A stretch of DNA of 64,000 bases from Dehalococcoidia bacterium (GTDB taxonomy: Bacteria > Chloroflexota > Dehalococcoidia > Lucifugimonadales > UBA3495), in assembly GCA_022827095.1 (NCBI GenBank), contig JAJDTP010000005.1, forward strand, positions 711,919-775,918, written 5' to 3'. A program made the translations under genes and the position numbers. Under the pieces are notes generated by a model, which had not been told where the DNA came from, did no database searches, and was given only the letters and a program-made list of their open reading frames with translations. Below, piece by piece: positions 26,074-34,276 of this stretch; the first letter of the stretch is position 1; each line of letters opens with the position of its first letter.

Positions 26074-26513
26074 CGTTGAGCGTCGTATCCGGCGAGACTC
26101 TGGCGCAACGCCTGCGTGAGGCGGCGCCGAACTCCGTGGTTGATTGGGACGAAACGGCGGTCTGGGTGGAACCGAGCTCGCTGGGGTCAGTCGCCAGCGC
26201 ACTGCATGGCGACGCGGACTTCGACTTCAAATTCCTGAACGCCATCAGCGCCATCGATTTCGTTGAGCACTTCGAGCTGGTGTACCACTTGACCTCCATC
26301 GCCAAGCAGCATACCGGCATGGTGCGGAGCCGGGTTTACGGTCGCGAGGAACCTACGGCCGCATCGGTGGTCGGCGTATGGAAAGGCGCAGATTTCCAGG
26401 AACGGGAAATCTGGGATCTGATGGGCGTGCGTTTCACCGGGCATCCCAACATGAAACGCATCATGCTTTGGGAAGGATTCGAAGGCCACCCGCTGCGCAA
26501 GGACTTCCTGTAG
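26070..26513 (+). CDS. nuoC: Complex I subunit NuoC
   Basis: 30-kDa-type peripheral-arm subunit, separate from NuoD here. It starts at GTG 26070, which overlaps the nuoB stop (GTGA), implying coupling. The 147 residues include [14 protein letters not shown]-like [14 protein letters not shown], and the family signature [22 protein letters not shown] near the C-terminus, ending GHPLRKDF. The length is near the minimal form of the family. Confidence 0.93.
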   Translation: MTLSVVSGETLAQRLREAAPNSVVDWDETAVWVEPSSLGSVASALHGDADFDFKFLNAISAIDFVEHFELVYHLTSIAKQHTGMVRSRVYGREEPTAASVVGVWKGADFQEREIWDLMGVRFTGHPNMKRIMLWEGFEGHPLRKDFL

Positions 26514-26545
26514 GAACCGGCTCCCGGTTTCTCGAACCATCTGCC

Positions 26546-27652
26546 ATGACGATCCGCACCGAGCCAATGACGGTCAACGTGGGGCCGCAGCACCCCAGCA
26601 CGCACGGCGTGTTCCGGGTGCGCATCACGTTCGATGGCGAGGATATCGTCGAGGTCGAGCCGGTGCTGGGTTACCTGCACCGGGGCACTGAGAAGCTGGC
26701 CGAAGAGCGGAATTACGTGCAGGTGGTGACCCTTACGGACCGCCTGGACTACACCTCCTCGATGATCAACAACCAGGCCTACTGTCTTGCGGTGGAGCAA
26801 CTGTTGGGGATCGAACCACCGCCTCGGGGAAAGTACCTGCGTACCCTCGCCGCCGAATTGCAGCGCATCGCCAGCCACCTGATCGCCGTGGGCTTTTTTG
26901 TCCAGGAGTTGGGGGCGTTCGGCACGCCGCTGATGTACACGTTCCGGAGCCGCGAACGGATCCTGGACCTTTTCGAGATGCTGTGCGGCGCGCGGATCAC
27001 GGTGAGCTACATGCGTCCGGGCGGCGTTTTCGCGGATACCCCGCCCGATTTCTGGCCGGCCCTGGACCAATTCCTCAACGAGTTCGAGGGGGAACTGGAG
27101 GAAATCGAAAATCTGCTGCTCAGCAACGAGATATTGATGGTTCGCACGCGGGGTGTCAGCCCGCTGCCCGCGGACGTGGCGATCAACTGCTCGGTGAGCG
27201 GGCCGGTGCTGCGGGCCAGCGGCGTCAACTGGGATTGGCGCAAGATAGCCCCGTACGACGCCTACGACCAGGTCGAATTCGACATCCCGGTGGGCGAAAA
27301 CGGCGACAATTATGACCGCTTCTGGGTGCGAATGCAGGAAGTGCGTCAGAGCCTACGCATCGTGCGTCAATGCGTGGCGCAGATTGAGCCCGGCACGGTG
27401 CGCCGAGAATTGCCCATGGTCCTGAGGGCAGCGCCCGGAGCCGAAGCCTACGGCCGCGTCGAGGCATCCAAGGGCGAGTTGGGATTCTTTCTCGTCAGCG
27501 ACGGCGGCGTTTCGCCCTACCGCTGCAAGATAAGGTCGCCTTCCCTGATCAACCTGACGATCACTGAACACCTGCTTCTAGGTTGGAAATTGGCCGACAT
27601 GATCGTGTCCCTGGGCAGCGTTGACATAAACATGGGCGAGGTCGACCGCTGA
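26546..27652 (+). CDS. nuoD: Complex I subunit NuoD
   Basis: 49-kDa-type subunit forming the quinone pocket with NuoB, related to the large subunit of [NiFe] hydrogenases. It starts MTIRTEPMTVNVGPQHPSTHG at 26546, with the quinone-site histidine in STHGVFR. Other signatures are GYLHRGTEKLAEERNY, RGKYLRTLAAELQRIASHL and the C-terminal DINMGEVDR, which matches the family's usual PVxGEVDR ending. The 368-residue length is typical. Its stop shares a base with the nuoH start codon. Confidence 0.96.
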   Translation: MTIRTEPMTVNVGPQHPSTHGVFRVRITFDGEDIVEVEPVLGYLHRGTEKLAEERNYVQVVTLTDRLDYTSSMINNQAYCLAVEQLLGIEPPPRGKYLRTLAAELQRIASHLIAVGFFVQELGAFGTPLMYTFRSRERILDLFEMLCGARITVSYMRPGGVFADTPPDFWPALDQFLNEFEGELEEIENLLLSNEILMVRTRGVSPLPADVAINCSVSGPVLRASGVNWDWRKIAPYDAYDQVEFDIPVGENGDNYDRFWVRMQEVRQSLRIVRQCVAQIEPGTVRRELPMVLRAAPGAEAYGRVEASKGELGFFLVSDGGVSPYRCKIRSPSLINLTITEHLLLGWKLADMIVSLGSVDINMGEVDR

Positions 27653-28899
27653 TGCGGTGTGTGACCAACGCTGAAGGGATGCTCAGCGCCGATGGGGTCC
27701 TGGGCGGCAACCCGCTGTTTTACTTCATCTACAGCGCGGTGGGACACGTTGCACCCTGTTGGCTGAGCTACCTGATCGCCGGCCTGGTCATCATGCTGAT
27801 CCTGATCAACGCGGTGTTGCTGGGCGCGGCGGTGGTGAGCTGGGGCGAGCGCAGGCTCCTGGGCCGGTTCCAGAACCGCGTCGGCCCCAACCGGTGGGGT
27901 CCTTTCGGCGCGTTCCAACCGATCGCGGACCTGACCAAGCTGGTCACCAAGGAAGACATCATTCCCTACGGGGCGGACAAGTTGGCGTTCACCGCCGTCC
28001 CGGTGATCATGGTGGCCGCGGTGCTGCTGGGCACAGCCGTGCTGCCCTTCGCCAAAGACGTGGCGCTGGTTGACCTGAACGTGGGCGTCCTGTTCGTGTT
28101 GGCCGTTAGTTCGCTGACGTCCATAGCGATATTCACTGCCGGGTGGGCGTCCAACAACCGGTACGCCCTGTTCGGTGCGGGAAGGGCCGTTGCCGTGCTG
28201 CTGAGTTACGAAGTGCCGGTGGTGCTGTCGCTGTTGGGCGTGGTGATCGTTGCCGGCTCCATGTCGTTGGGCGATATCGTGCATGCCCAGACGGTGCCTT
28301 TCTTCCTCGTGCAGCCGCTGGCTTTCTTTGTGTTCATCGCCGGAATGTCCGCTGAATTGAACCGTACCCCCTTCGACGTCGCGGAAGCTGAGTCGGAGAT
28401 CATCGCCGGTTATCACACGGAATACAGCGGGATCAAGTTCGCTCTGATCCAGGCTGCTGAATTCGGTGGCGTGCTGGTGGTGTCGGGGCTGATTGCCACG
28501 CTGTTCCTGGCCGGCTGGGCCGGCCCAGTGGCTGACTGGCTGGGGTGGCTGTGGTTCCTGATCAAGGTTTTCATAGGCATCTTCCTTTTCGTTTGGATCA
28601 GGTCCACTTATCCACGGCTGCGTCTGGACCAAATCATGGCCGTGTGCTGGAAGTTCCTCATGCCACTGAGCATAATCAACCTGGTGGCTGTGGTCCTTGA
28701 GGTCTTCTTCCTGCGCGACGCCAGCGGGTCGCTGAGCACGGCGGACCTGTGGATCATGACGGCCATCAACATGGTCGTGGCGGGAGGATCTATCCTCTTC
28801 TTCGGGCGCTTCATTCGCGAAAAGGTTCGAACAGAGGAACCTTCGGCAAACCCGCCGAGCCAAGTTGTGCCCGGCGTGCCGACGATTGGAATGGGCTAA
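27652..28899 (+). CDS. nuoH: Complex I subunit NuoH
   Basis: Membrane subunit that connects the quinone site to the pumping arm. At 415 residues it has about nine helices and the conserved loops SWGERRLLGRFQNRVGPNRWG, IADLTKLVTKEDIIP and ELNRTPFDVAEAESEIIAGYHTEYSG (about residues 230-255), all rich in the charged residues of the E-channel. The start overlaps the nuoD stop (TGATG). An N-terminal extension of about 15 residues precedes the first conserved part. Confidence 0.96.
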   Translation: MRCVTNAEGMLSADGVLGGNPLFYFIYSAVGHVAPCWLSYLIAGLVIMLILINAVLLGAAVVSWGERRLLGRFQNRVGPNRWGPFGAFQPIADLTKLVTKEDIIPYGADKLAFTAVPVIMVAAVLLGTAVLPFAKDVALVDLNVGVLFVLAVSSLTSIAIFTAGWASNNRYALFGAGRAVAVLLSYEVPVVLSLLGVVIVAGSMSLGDIVHAQTVPFFLVQPLAFFVFIAGMSAELNRTPFDVAEAESEIIAGYHTEYSGIKFALIQAAEFGGVLVVSGLIATLFLAGWAGPVADWLGWLWFLIKVFIGIFLFVWIRSTYPRLRLDQIMAVCWKFLMPLSIINLVAVVLEVFFLRDASGSLSTADLWIMTAINMVVAGGSILFFGRFIREKVRTEEPSANPPSQVVPGVPTIGMG

Positions 28900-28918
28900 A
28901 CAGGCGGGAGTTGACGCA

Positions 28919-29497
28919 GTGTACGGACTGGAAATGGTGAAAGGGCTGGCGGTAACGCTCTCGAACCTGGCGCGCAAGCCTTTCACGACCTCGTATCCGG
29001 AGCAGCGTATCCGGCAGCACCCGCGTTTTCGCGGAGAGGAGTTCACCTGGTACGAGGAGCGGTGCACCGGTTGCGCTTCGTGCGCCAAGTATTGCCCGCT
29101 GGGGATCATCAAGATCGTAACTTCCCCGAGCGAGACCGCCCCGCTGCAGGGGGACAAGTACCGCCTGGAAACCTTCGACATCGAATTGCAGCGGTGCATG
29201 TTCTGCGGCCTGTGCGTCGAGGCCTGCCCCTACGATGCGTTGTTCATGGGCAGCGGATTCGAAGAGGGCCAGTATCGCCGGACCGACCTGGTGATCACCA
29301 TTGATCGGCTGCGCCAGGCTGAGAAGAACCCGAGCACCTGGTTCCGACCGCAACTGGAGGGAATGGAGTACCGTCCGGGTGCCGGCCGGCCGCTGGGTTG
29401 GCGCGAGGTCGGCCGGGAAAACTGGCGGTGGCATCAGCACGAAAAAGCCGGCATGCGCCTAGCCGGCGGTCGCAACGACAACGAGGGTGAAGCCTAG
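28919..29497 (+). CDS. nuoI: Complex I subunit NuoI
   Basis: Ferredoxin-like subunit with two [4Fe-4S] clusters. Both binding motifs are intact: CTGCASCAKYCPLG and CMFCGLCVEACPYDAL. The likely start is GTG at 28919 (VYGLEMVKGL), 8 bases after GGGAG. The 192-residue product has a long, charged C-terminal tail (WREVGRENWRWHQHEKAG) not needed for cluster binding. In complexes lacking NuoEFG this subunit is near the likely site of electron entry. Confidence 0.95.
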   Translation: MYGLEMVKGLAVTLSNLARKPFTTSYPEQRIRQHPRFRGEEFTWYEERCTGCASCAKYCPLGIIKIVTSPSETAPLQGDKYRLETFDIELQRCMFCGLCVEACPYDALFMGSGFEEGQYRRTDLVITIDRLRQAEKNPSTWFRPQLEGMEYRPGAGRPLGWREVGRENWRWHQHEKAGMRLAGGRNDNEGEA

Positions 29498-30082
29498 ATG
29501 TGGTTTGAGCACCTCGTATTCTGGGTCTTGTCGGTGGTTGCCATCGCAGGAGCCCTGGGCGTCGTCCTGGTGCGAGATCTTTTCCGCGCGGCCCTGATGC
29601 TAGCGACGGCGTTCGTGGCGGTGGGCGGACTGTTCGTGTTGATGAACGCGGAATTCCTGGCCGTGGTGCAGATACTGATCTACGTCGGGGCCATCGCTGT
29701 GCTGTTCATCTTCGCGGTCATGTTGACCCGGGACGTGCAGCAGGGCAACGCGCCCAACCGTTTGCAGATCCCCGCGGCGGTGATATCGGCGCTGGTGCTG
29801 GCCGCCATGATCGCCACGGCGGTTTCCACCGATTGGACCACACTGGCAGGGGCGGGACTGGAGGCCAAGGCGCAGTTGGCGCAGACCCAGGCGGTCGGCA
29901 TACCCGACGCAACCGATCTGACCTCCGCCGGCCTGACCCCGGCGGAGGTGGAGAGCGTAAGCAGCGGGGGCCTAGCCGACCTGCTGATCGGCAACTTTGT
30001 CCTGCCGTTCGAGGCGGTTTCGTTGCTCCTTTTGGGCGCTGCCATCGGTGGCCTGGCGCTGGCGCGCGGCCGCGGGAGATAG
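29498..30082 (+). CDS. nuoJ: Complex I subunit NuoJ
   Basis: Five-helix membrane subunit, 194 residues. The conserved helix reads LVRDLFRAALMLATAFVAVGGLFVLMNAEFLAVVQILIYVGA (residues about 26-67); this contains the pi-bulge helix region of the family. A loop of about 50 residues between helices IV and V is Ala/Thr-rich. Its ATG follows the nuoI stop immediately. Confidence 0.94.
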   Translation: MWFEHLVFWVLSVVAIAGALGVVLVRDLFRAALMLATAFVAVGGLFVLMNAEFLAVVQILIYVGAIAVLFIFAVMLTRDVQQGNAPNRLQIPAAVISALVLAAMIATAVSTDWTTLAGAGLEAKAQLAQTQAVGIPDATDLTSAGLTPAEVESVSSGGLADLLIGNFVLPFEAVSLLLLGAAIGGLALARGRGR

Positions 30083-30086
30083 GGCA

Positions 30087-30416
30087 TTGTCGCTGGAATC
30101 GCTACTGATCGTCGCTGCGATCATCTTCTGCATTGGCCTCTATGGAGCGCTGGCGCGGCGAAATTTCATAGCGGTGCTGATGTCCGTTGAGTTAATGTTC
30201 AACGGTGTGAACCTGACGCTGGTGGCATTGGGCAGGTACGTTGCTCCATACGCCGTCCAGGAACAACTTTCTGCGGTGTTCACCGGGCAGGTGTTCGCGG
30301 TGTTCATCATCACGGTTGCCGCCGCCGAAATCGCGTTGGGCCTGGGTATCGTCTTTGCCGTATTCCGGTCTAACGAAAGTGTCGATCTGACCGACGCCGC
30401 GACGCTGCGTCACTGA
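30087..30416 (+). CDS. nuoK: Complex I subunit NuoK
   Basis: Three-helix subunit, homologous to MrpC, 109 residues. The two conserved membrane glutamates are in VLMSVELMFNGVNL and TVAAAEIALGLGI. The best start is TTG at 30087, since no ATG lies near and the conserved part begins four residues later; GGGAGAT at 30074-30080 could be its ribosome site. The nuoJ stop ends 4 bases before. Confidence 0.93.
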   Translation: MSLESLLIVAAIIFCIGLYGALARRNFIAVLMSVELMFNGVNLTLVALGRYVAPYAVQEQLSAVFTGQVFAVFIITVAAAEIALGLGIVFAVFRSNESVDLTDAATLRH

Positions 30417-30469
30417 CGCAGCCGCCGAGCCAGGGTATTGAGCCGAGCGAAGCAGAGTATTGCCTGACC

Positions 30470-30664
30470 ATGTGGGTAGAGTTCAAACGCGCCCCCAACC
30501 TGATGGCGGCCGAAATCTGGAAGGAAGTGCTGGAGGCCGAGGGCCTGCCCAGCCGCATCCTGCCGGACGGCGACATTCTGGACTGGAGCGAGCGCATCCC
30601 GTTCGTGATCTACGTGCCCAAGGGTCGGGAACACGTGGCGGAAGAGATCGCCAGGAAGCTATGA
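30470..30664 (+). CDS. DUF2007-like small protein inside the nuo operon
   Basis: A 64-residue soluble protein beginning MWVEFKRAPNLMAAEIWKEVLE and ending with VPKGREHVAEEIARK. The helix-strand-strand-helix pattern, and the idea of an N-terminal strand followed by an inter-domain helix, fit DUF2007 (putative signal-transducing, ACT-like) proteins. Nothing in it suggests a catalytic or metal site. It sits between nuoK and nuoL and 13 bases before nuoL, so it is almost certainly expressed with complex I; an assembly or regulatory role is only a guess. Confidence 0.7.
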   Translation: MWVEFKRAPNLMAAEIWKEVLEAEGLPSRILPDGDILDWSERIPFVIYVPKGREHVAEEIARKL

Positions 30665-30677
30665 GGATCGCCAGACC

Positions 30678-32711
30678 ATGCTGACCGAAATCCTGGTTTG
30701 GGCAATCTTCCTGTTGCCCGTGGCATCGTTCCTGCTGATCGGACTGGTCATCCGGCCCCTTGGCCCGGCTTTCGCCAAGTCCGCCGGCTACGTCACGATC
30801 CTGGCACTGGGCATCGGGTTTATCCTTTCGGTCTGGCTGCTCCGGTCGCACGCCCACGGCGCGGTTTACGATTTTGCGCCGTATCTCTGGTTGAACTTGG
30901 GTCCCGCGGCGATTGAATTCGGGTTGCTGCTGGATCCTCTCACCAACGTGATGCTGGTGGTCGTGACCGGCGTCAGCCTGATGGTGCAGATCTACTCGAT
31001 GGGCTATATGGACGGCGACGAGAGCTTCGCCCGCTACTTCGCCTATATGTCACTGTTCAGCGCCTCGATGATCGGGCTGGTGCTGGCGGTGAACATCGTG
31101 CAGATGTACGTGTTCTGGGAGCTGGTGGGCTTGTCTTCCTACCTGCTGATCGGGTTCTGGCACGACCGGCCGGCGGCGGCCGCGGCGGCAAAAAAGGCAT
31201 TCATCATCACCCGCATCGGCGACGTCGGGTTCCTGTTGGCAATCATCTACCTGTTCTTCCAGGCGGACACGTTTGCCGCCCACGGGCTGAATGCGCTGCA
31301 CATCCCGCACATCTGGGAGGCAGCTGCGCCTGTCGCAGCGGGTGGCGCTGGAATAGTCGCTGGCGGCGCTCTCTTGTGGCTGTGCCTGGGGTTGTTCGCC
31401 GGAGCAGCCGGCAAGAGCGGTCAATTCCCGCTGCACACCTGGCTGCCCGACGCCATGGAAGGCCCGACACCGGTCAGCGCGTTGATCCATGCCGCGACCA
31501 TGGTCGCAGCCGGCGTGTTCCTGGTGGGACGGTTCTTCCCGGTTTTTGCCGAATCGGAGACGGCGATGATGGTGGTCGCGCTGATCGGCGCGTTTACCGC
31601 CGTGTTCGCCGCGACTATGGGCCTGGCGGCCAACGACATCAAGCGGGTGATGGCCTATTCGACGGTCAGCCAATTGGGCTACATGATGGCCGCGTTGGGC
31701 GTGGGAGCGTACAACGCCGCCCTGTTCCACCTCTTCACCCACGCCTTCTTCAAGGCGCTGCTGTTCCTCGGCGCGGGCAGCGTGAACCACGCCGCCGGCA
31801 CCTTCAACATGATGTACATGGGCGGCCTGCGGAAGGCGATGCCGGGGACATACATCCTCACCGTGATCGGGGCTTTGAGTCTGGTGGGGATATTCCCGCT
31901 GGCCGGCTTCTGGAGTAAGGATGAGATCCTGCTGGAGTCGTGGCTGGCACACGGACCAGTGCCGGCGTCGATCAGCGTACTGGTCTTCGCGATGCTGCTG
32001 GTGGGCGTGCTGTTGACGGCGTTCTACAGCTACCGGATGGTACACCTGACCTTCCACGGCGAGTTCCGGGGCGGCGGCGAACGCGAACTCCACGACACGG
32101 AAGCATCCGGGCAACCGGCTCCCACCGGGGTCAGTCACCACGTGCACCTGGGCGAATCGCCGCTGGTGATGCTGATTCCCATGGGGCTCCTGGGAGTCAG
32201 CGCAGTGATCGCCGGTTGGCTTGCCAATCCAATCGGCGTATCCAGTTTCTTGGGCATACCTTCGCATTGGCTGACGGACTACTTCGCTTCGGGTCTGCAC
32301 GACGGGCATCACGCGCCGCCGTTCAACATCGCGATCGCGGTGATATCCAACGCCGTTGCCGTCGCCGGCATTGGATTGGCTGTGCTCACCTACGCCTGGC
32401 CGCGACCATTCACGACCTCCGAACCGTTGAGCAAGGGCGGGCCGTTGCATACCCTCCTGGCCCAGCGGTATTACATGGACGACCTGTACGAGGGCGTCAT
32501 CGTCGGGCGCGTCTTTTACCGGGCCGTTGCCGCGATTACCGACTGGATTGACCGCAACATTGTCGATGGCATGGTCGGAATGGTCGGCTGGATTTCACGG
32601 AACATAGGCAGCCTGCTGGCCCTGGCCCAGAACGGGCAGGTACAGACCTACCCCTTGATAGCCGCGGCGGGCGGCCTGCTAATCATCGTGCTGTACCTGG
32701 CGCTTGGATAA
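30678..32711 (+). CDS. nuoL: Complex I subunit NuoL
   Basis: Largest antiporter-like proton-pumping subunit, 677 residues. Key regions are YVFWELVGLSSYLLIGFWH with the conserved glutamate, GLFAGAAGKSGQFPLHTWLPDAMEGPTPVSALIHAATMVAAGVF (about residues 240-283) with the pumping lysine and histidines, ANDIKRVMAYSTVSQLGYM, and the C-terminal lateral helix region YYMDDLYEGVIVGRVFYR. A His-rich loop (THHVHLGE and HDGHHAPPFN) is unusual but lies in the variable part. Confidence 0.96.
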   Translation: MLTEILVWAIFLLPVASFLLIGLVIRPLGPAFAKSAGYVTILALGIGFILSVWLLRSHAHGAVYDFAPYLWLNLGPAAIEFGLLLDPLTNVMLVVVTGVSLMVQIYSMGYMDGDESFARYFAYMSLFSASMIGLVLAVNIVQMYVFWELVGLSSYLLIGFWHDRPAAAAAAKKAFIITRIGDVGFLLAIIYLFFQADTFAAHGLNALHIPHIWEAAAPVAAGGAGIVAGGALLWLCLGLFAGAAGKSGQFPLHTWLPDAMEGPTPVSALIHAATMVAAGVFLVGRFFPVFAESETAMMVVALIGAFTAVFAATMGLAANDIKRVMAYSTVSQLGYMMAALGVGAYNAALFHLFTHAFFKALLFLGAGSVNHAAGTFNMMYMGGLRKAMPGTYILTVIGALSLVGIFPLAGFWSKDEILLESWLAHGPVPASISVLVFAMLLVGVLLTAFYSYRMVHLTFHGEFRGGGERELHDTEASGQPAPTGVSHHVHLGESPLVMLIPMGLLGVSAVIAGWLANPIGVSSFLGIPSHWLTDYFASGLHDGHHAPPFNIAIAVISNAVAVAGIGLAVLTYAWPRPFTTSEPLSKGGPLHTLLAQRYYMDDLYEGVIVGRVFYRAVAAITDWIDRNIVDGMVGMVGWISRNIGSLLALAQNGQVQTYPLIAAAGGLLIIVLYLALG

Positions 32712-32717
32712 ACGCGA

Positions 32718-34256
32718 ATGCCGACCGGATTCAGCGGCCTTCTGACCGCCACCGTCTTTCTGCCCGCCGTCGCGGCCCTGCTGCTGGCGTTCGGGCTGAT
32801 AAGGGGCGACCGCAACATTCGCTGGTTCGCCGCAGCCGTAGCCGCGGCCGACCTGATCCTGTCGGTGATCGTCTTCGCGCTGTTCCAGCCGGGAGGCGAG
32901 AGGTTCCAACTGGTCGACCGGTTCGACTGGATCACCACGGACACTGTGCAGGCCAGCTACCTGTTGGGAGTGGACGGGATCAGCGCCCCGCTGGTCATGC
33001 TGACCGGACTGCTGGGCCTGTGCGCGGTGTTCGTGTCGTTCCACATCAGCAACCGGGTGCGCGAGTATTTCATCTGGCTGTTCGTGCTGCAGACCGCGGT
33101 TCTCGGCGTTTTCACCGCCCTGGACTTCCTGCTTTTCTTCCTGTTCTGGGAAATAGAGCTGGTGCCGATGTACCTGCTGATCTCGACCTGGGGCACCGGA
33201 CGGCGCGAATACTCGGCGATGAAATTCCTGATCTTCACCATTCTCGGCTCGGCCTTCATGCTGGTTGCGATTGTCGCCGTGTTCGTCAGCGCGGGAGTGG
33301 GCAGTTTCGACATGACGCGATTACTGGAGCCGGGCGGCGCGCTGGATGCGTCACGAGCCGCGCTGCCCATGGGAGTCCTGTTCTGGCTGTTCTTCATTGC
33401 TTTTGCAGTGAAGCTTCCCACGTGGCCGGTTCACACCTGGCTGCCGGACGCGCATACCGACGCGCCAACCGCCGGCAGCGTGATGCTGGCCGGAGTGATG
33501 CTGAAGATGGGCGGATACGGACTCCTGAGGATCAACGCGGGGATGTTCCCCGAGCAGCTTCAGCAATTCGCCCTGCCCATCGTGGCCCTGGGGGTCATCA
33601 GCGTACTGTATGGCGCGGTGGTCACAATGCGGCAAACCGACCTGAAACGGCTCATCGCGTATTCCAGCGTCAGTCACATGGGACTGGTTCTGATCGGACT
33701 GGGTTCCGTCGCGGTAGTGGGCGGAGCGCTGACGGATGCCGGCCTGACCGGCGCGGCGATGCAGTTGTTCACCCACGGCACGATCACCGGGCTGTTGTTC
33801 GTGGCCGTAGGAATCCTGTACGAGCAGACGCACACCCGGCACATACCGGACCTCGGCGGCCTGGCAAACCGGATGCCGATCGTGTCCGGGGCGTTCCTGA
33901 TCGCGGGCGCGGCGTCGCTGGGATTGCCCTTGCTGAGCGGGTTCGTGTCCGAGATCCTGGTGTTCTTCGGCGCGTTCCGGGCTTTCCCGGCGCTGACGAT
34001 CCTGGCGGTTTTGGGCATCATATTGGCCGCAGGGTACATCCTCTGGATGTTACAGCGAACGTTGTTCGGGCCCCGCCCCGCGCGTTGGGATGACCTGACT
34101 GACGCCTCTCCCGCGGAATTGGTCCCGGTGGCGCTGCTGGTGATCAGCATCGTCGCGGTGGGCGTCTATCCCGCGTGGCTGACCGAGGTATTCCGCGACG
34201 GGCTGGAACCGATAGTCAGCGGATACAACGCCGGCCTGGCCGGGATCAGCCGATAG
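32718..34256 (+). CDS. nuoM: Complex I subunit NuoM
   Basis: Second antiporter-like subunit, 512 residues and about 14 helices. The signature LFFLFWEIELVPMYLLI carries the channel glutamate; AFAVKLPTWPVHTWLPDAHTDAPTAGSVMLAGVMLKMGGYG (about residues 230-270) holds the lysine/histidine path; and TDLKRLIAYSSVSHMGLVLIG follows. It starts 6 bases after nuoL. Confidence 0.96.
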   Translation: MPTGFSGLLTATVFLPAVAALLLAFGLIRGDRNIRWFAAAVAAADLILSVIVFALFQPGGERFQLVDRFDWITTDTVQASYLLGVDGISAPLVMLTGLLGLCAVFVSFHISNRVREYFIWLFVLQTAVLGVFTALDFLLFFLFWEIELVPMYLLISTWGTGRREYSAMKFLIFTILGSAFMLVAIVAVFVSAGVGSFDMTRLLEPGGALDASRAALPMGVLFWLFFIAFAVKLPTWPVHTWLPDAHTDAPTAGSVMLAGVMLKMGGYGLLRINAGMFPEQLQQFALPIVALGVISVLYGAVVTMRQTDLKRLIAYSSVSHMGLVLIGLGSVAVVGGALTDAGLTGAAMQLFTHGTITGLLFVAVGILYEQTHTRHIPDLGGLANRMPIVSGAFLIAGAASLGLPLLSGFVSEILVFFGAFRAFPALTILAVLGIILAAGYILWMLQRTLFGPRPARWDDLTDASPAELVPVALLVISIVAVGVYPAWLTEVFRDGLEPIVSGYNAGLAGISR

Positions 34257-34276
34257 CCACGAAGACCGGAAAGGCA

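Noticed and set aside
27517-29199. A minus-strand open frame opposite nuoD, nuoH and nuoI
   Set aside because: His/Gln/Arg-rich, low-complexity product with no signal. The opposite strand holds clear complex I subunits.
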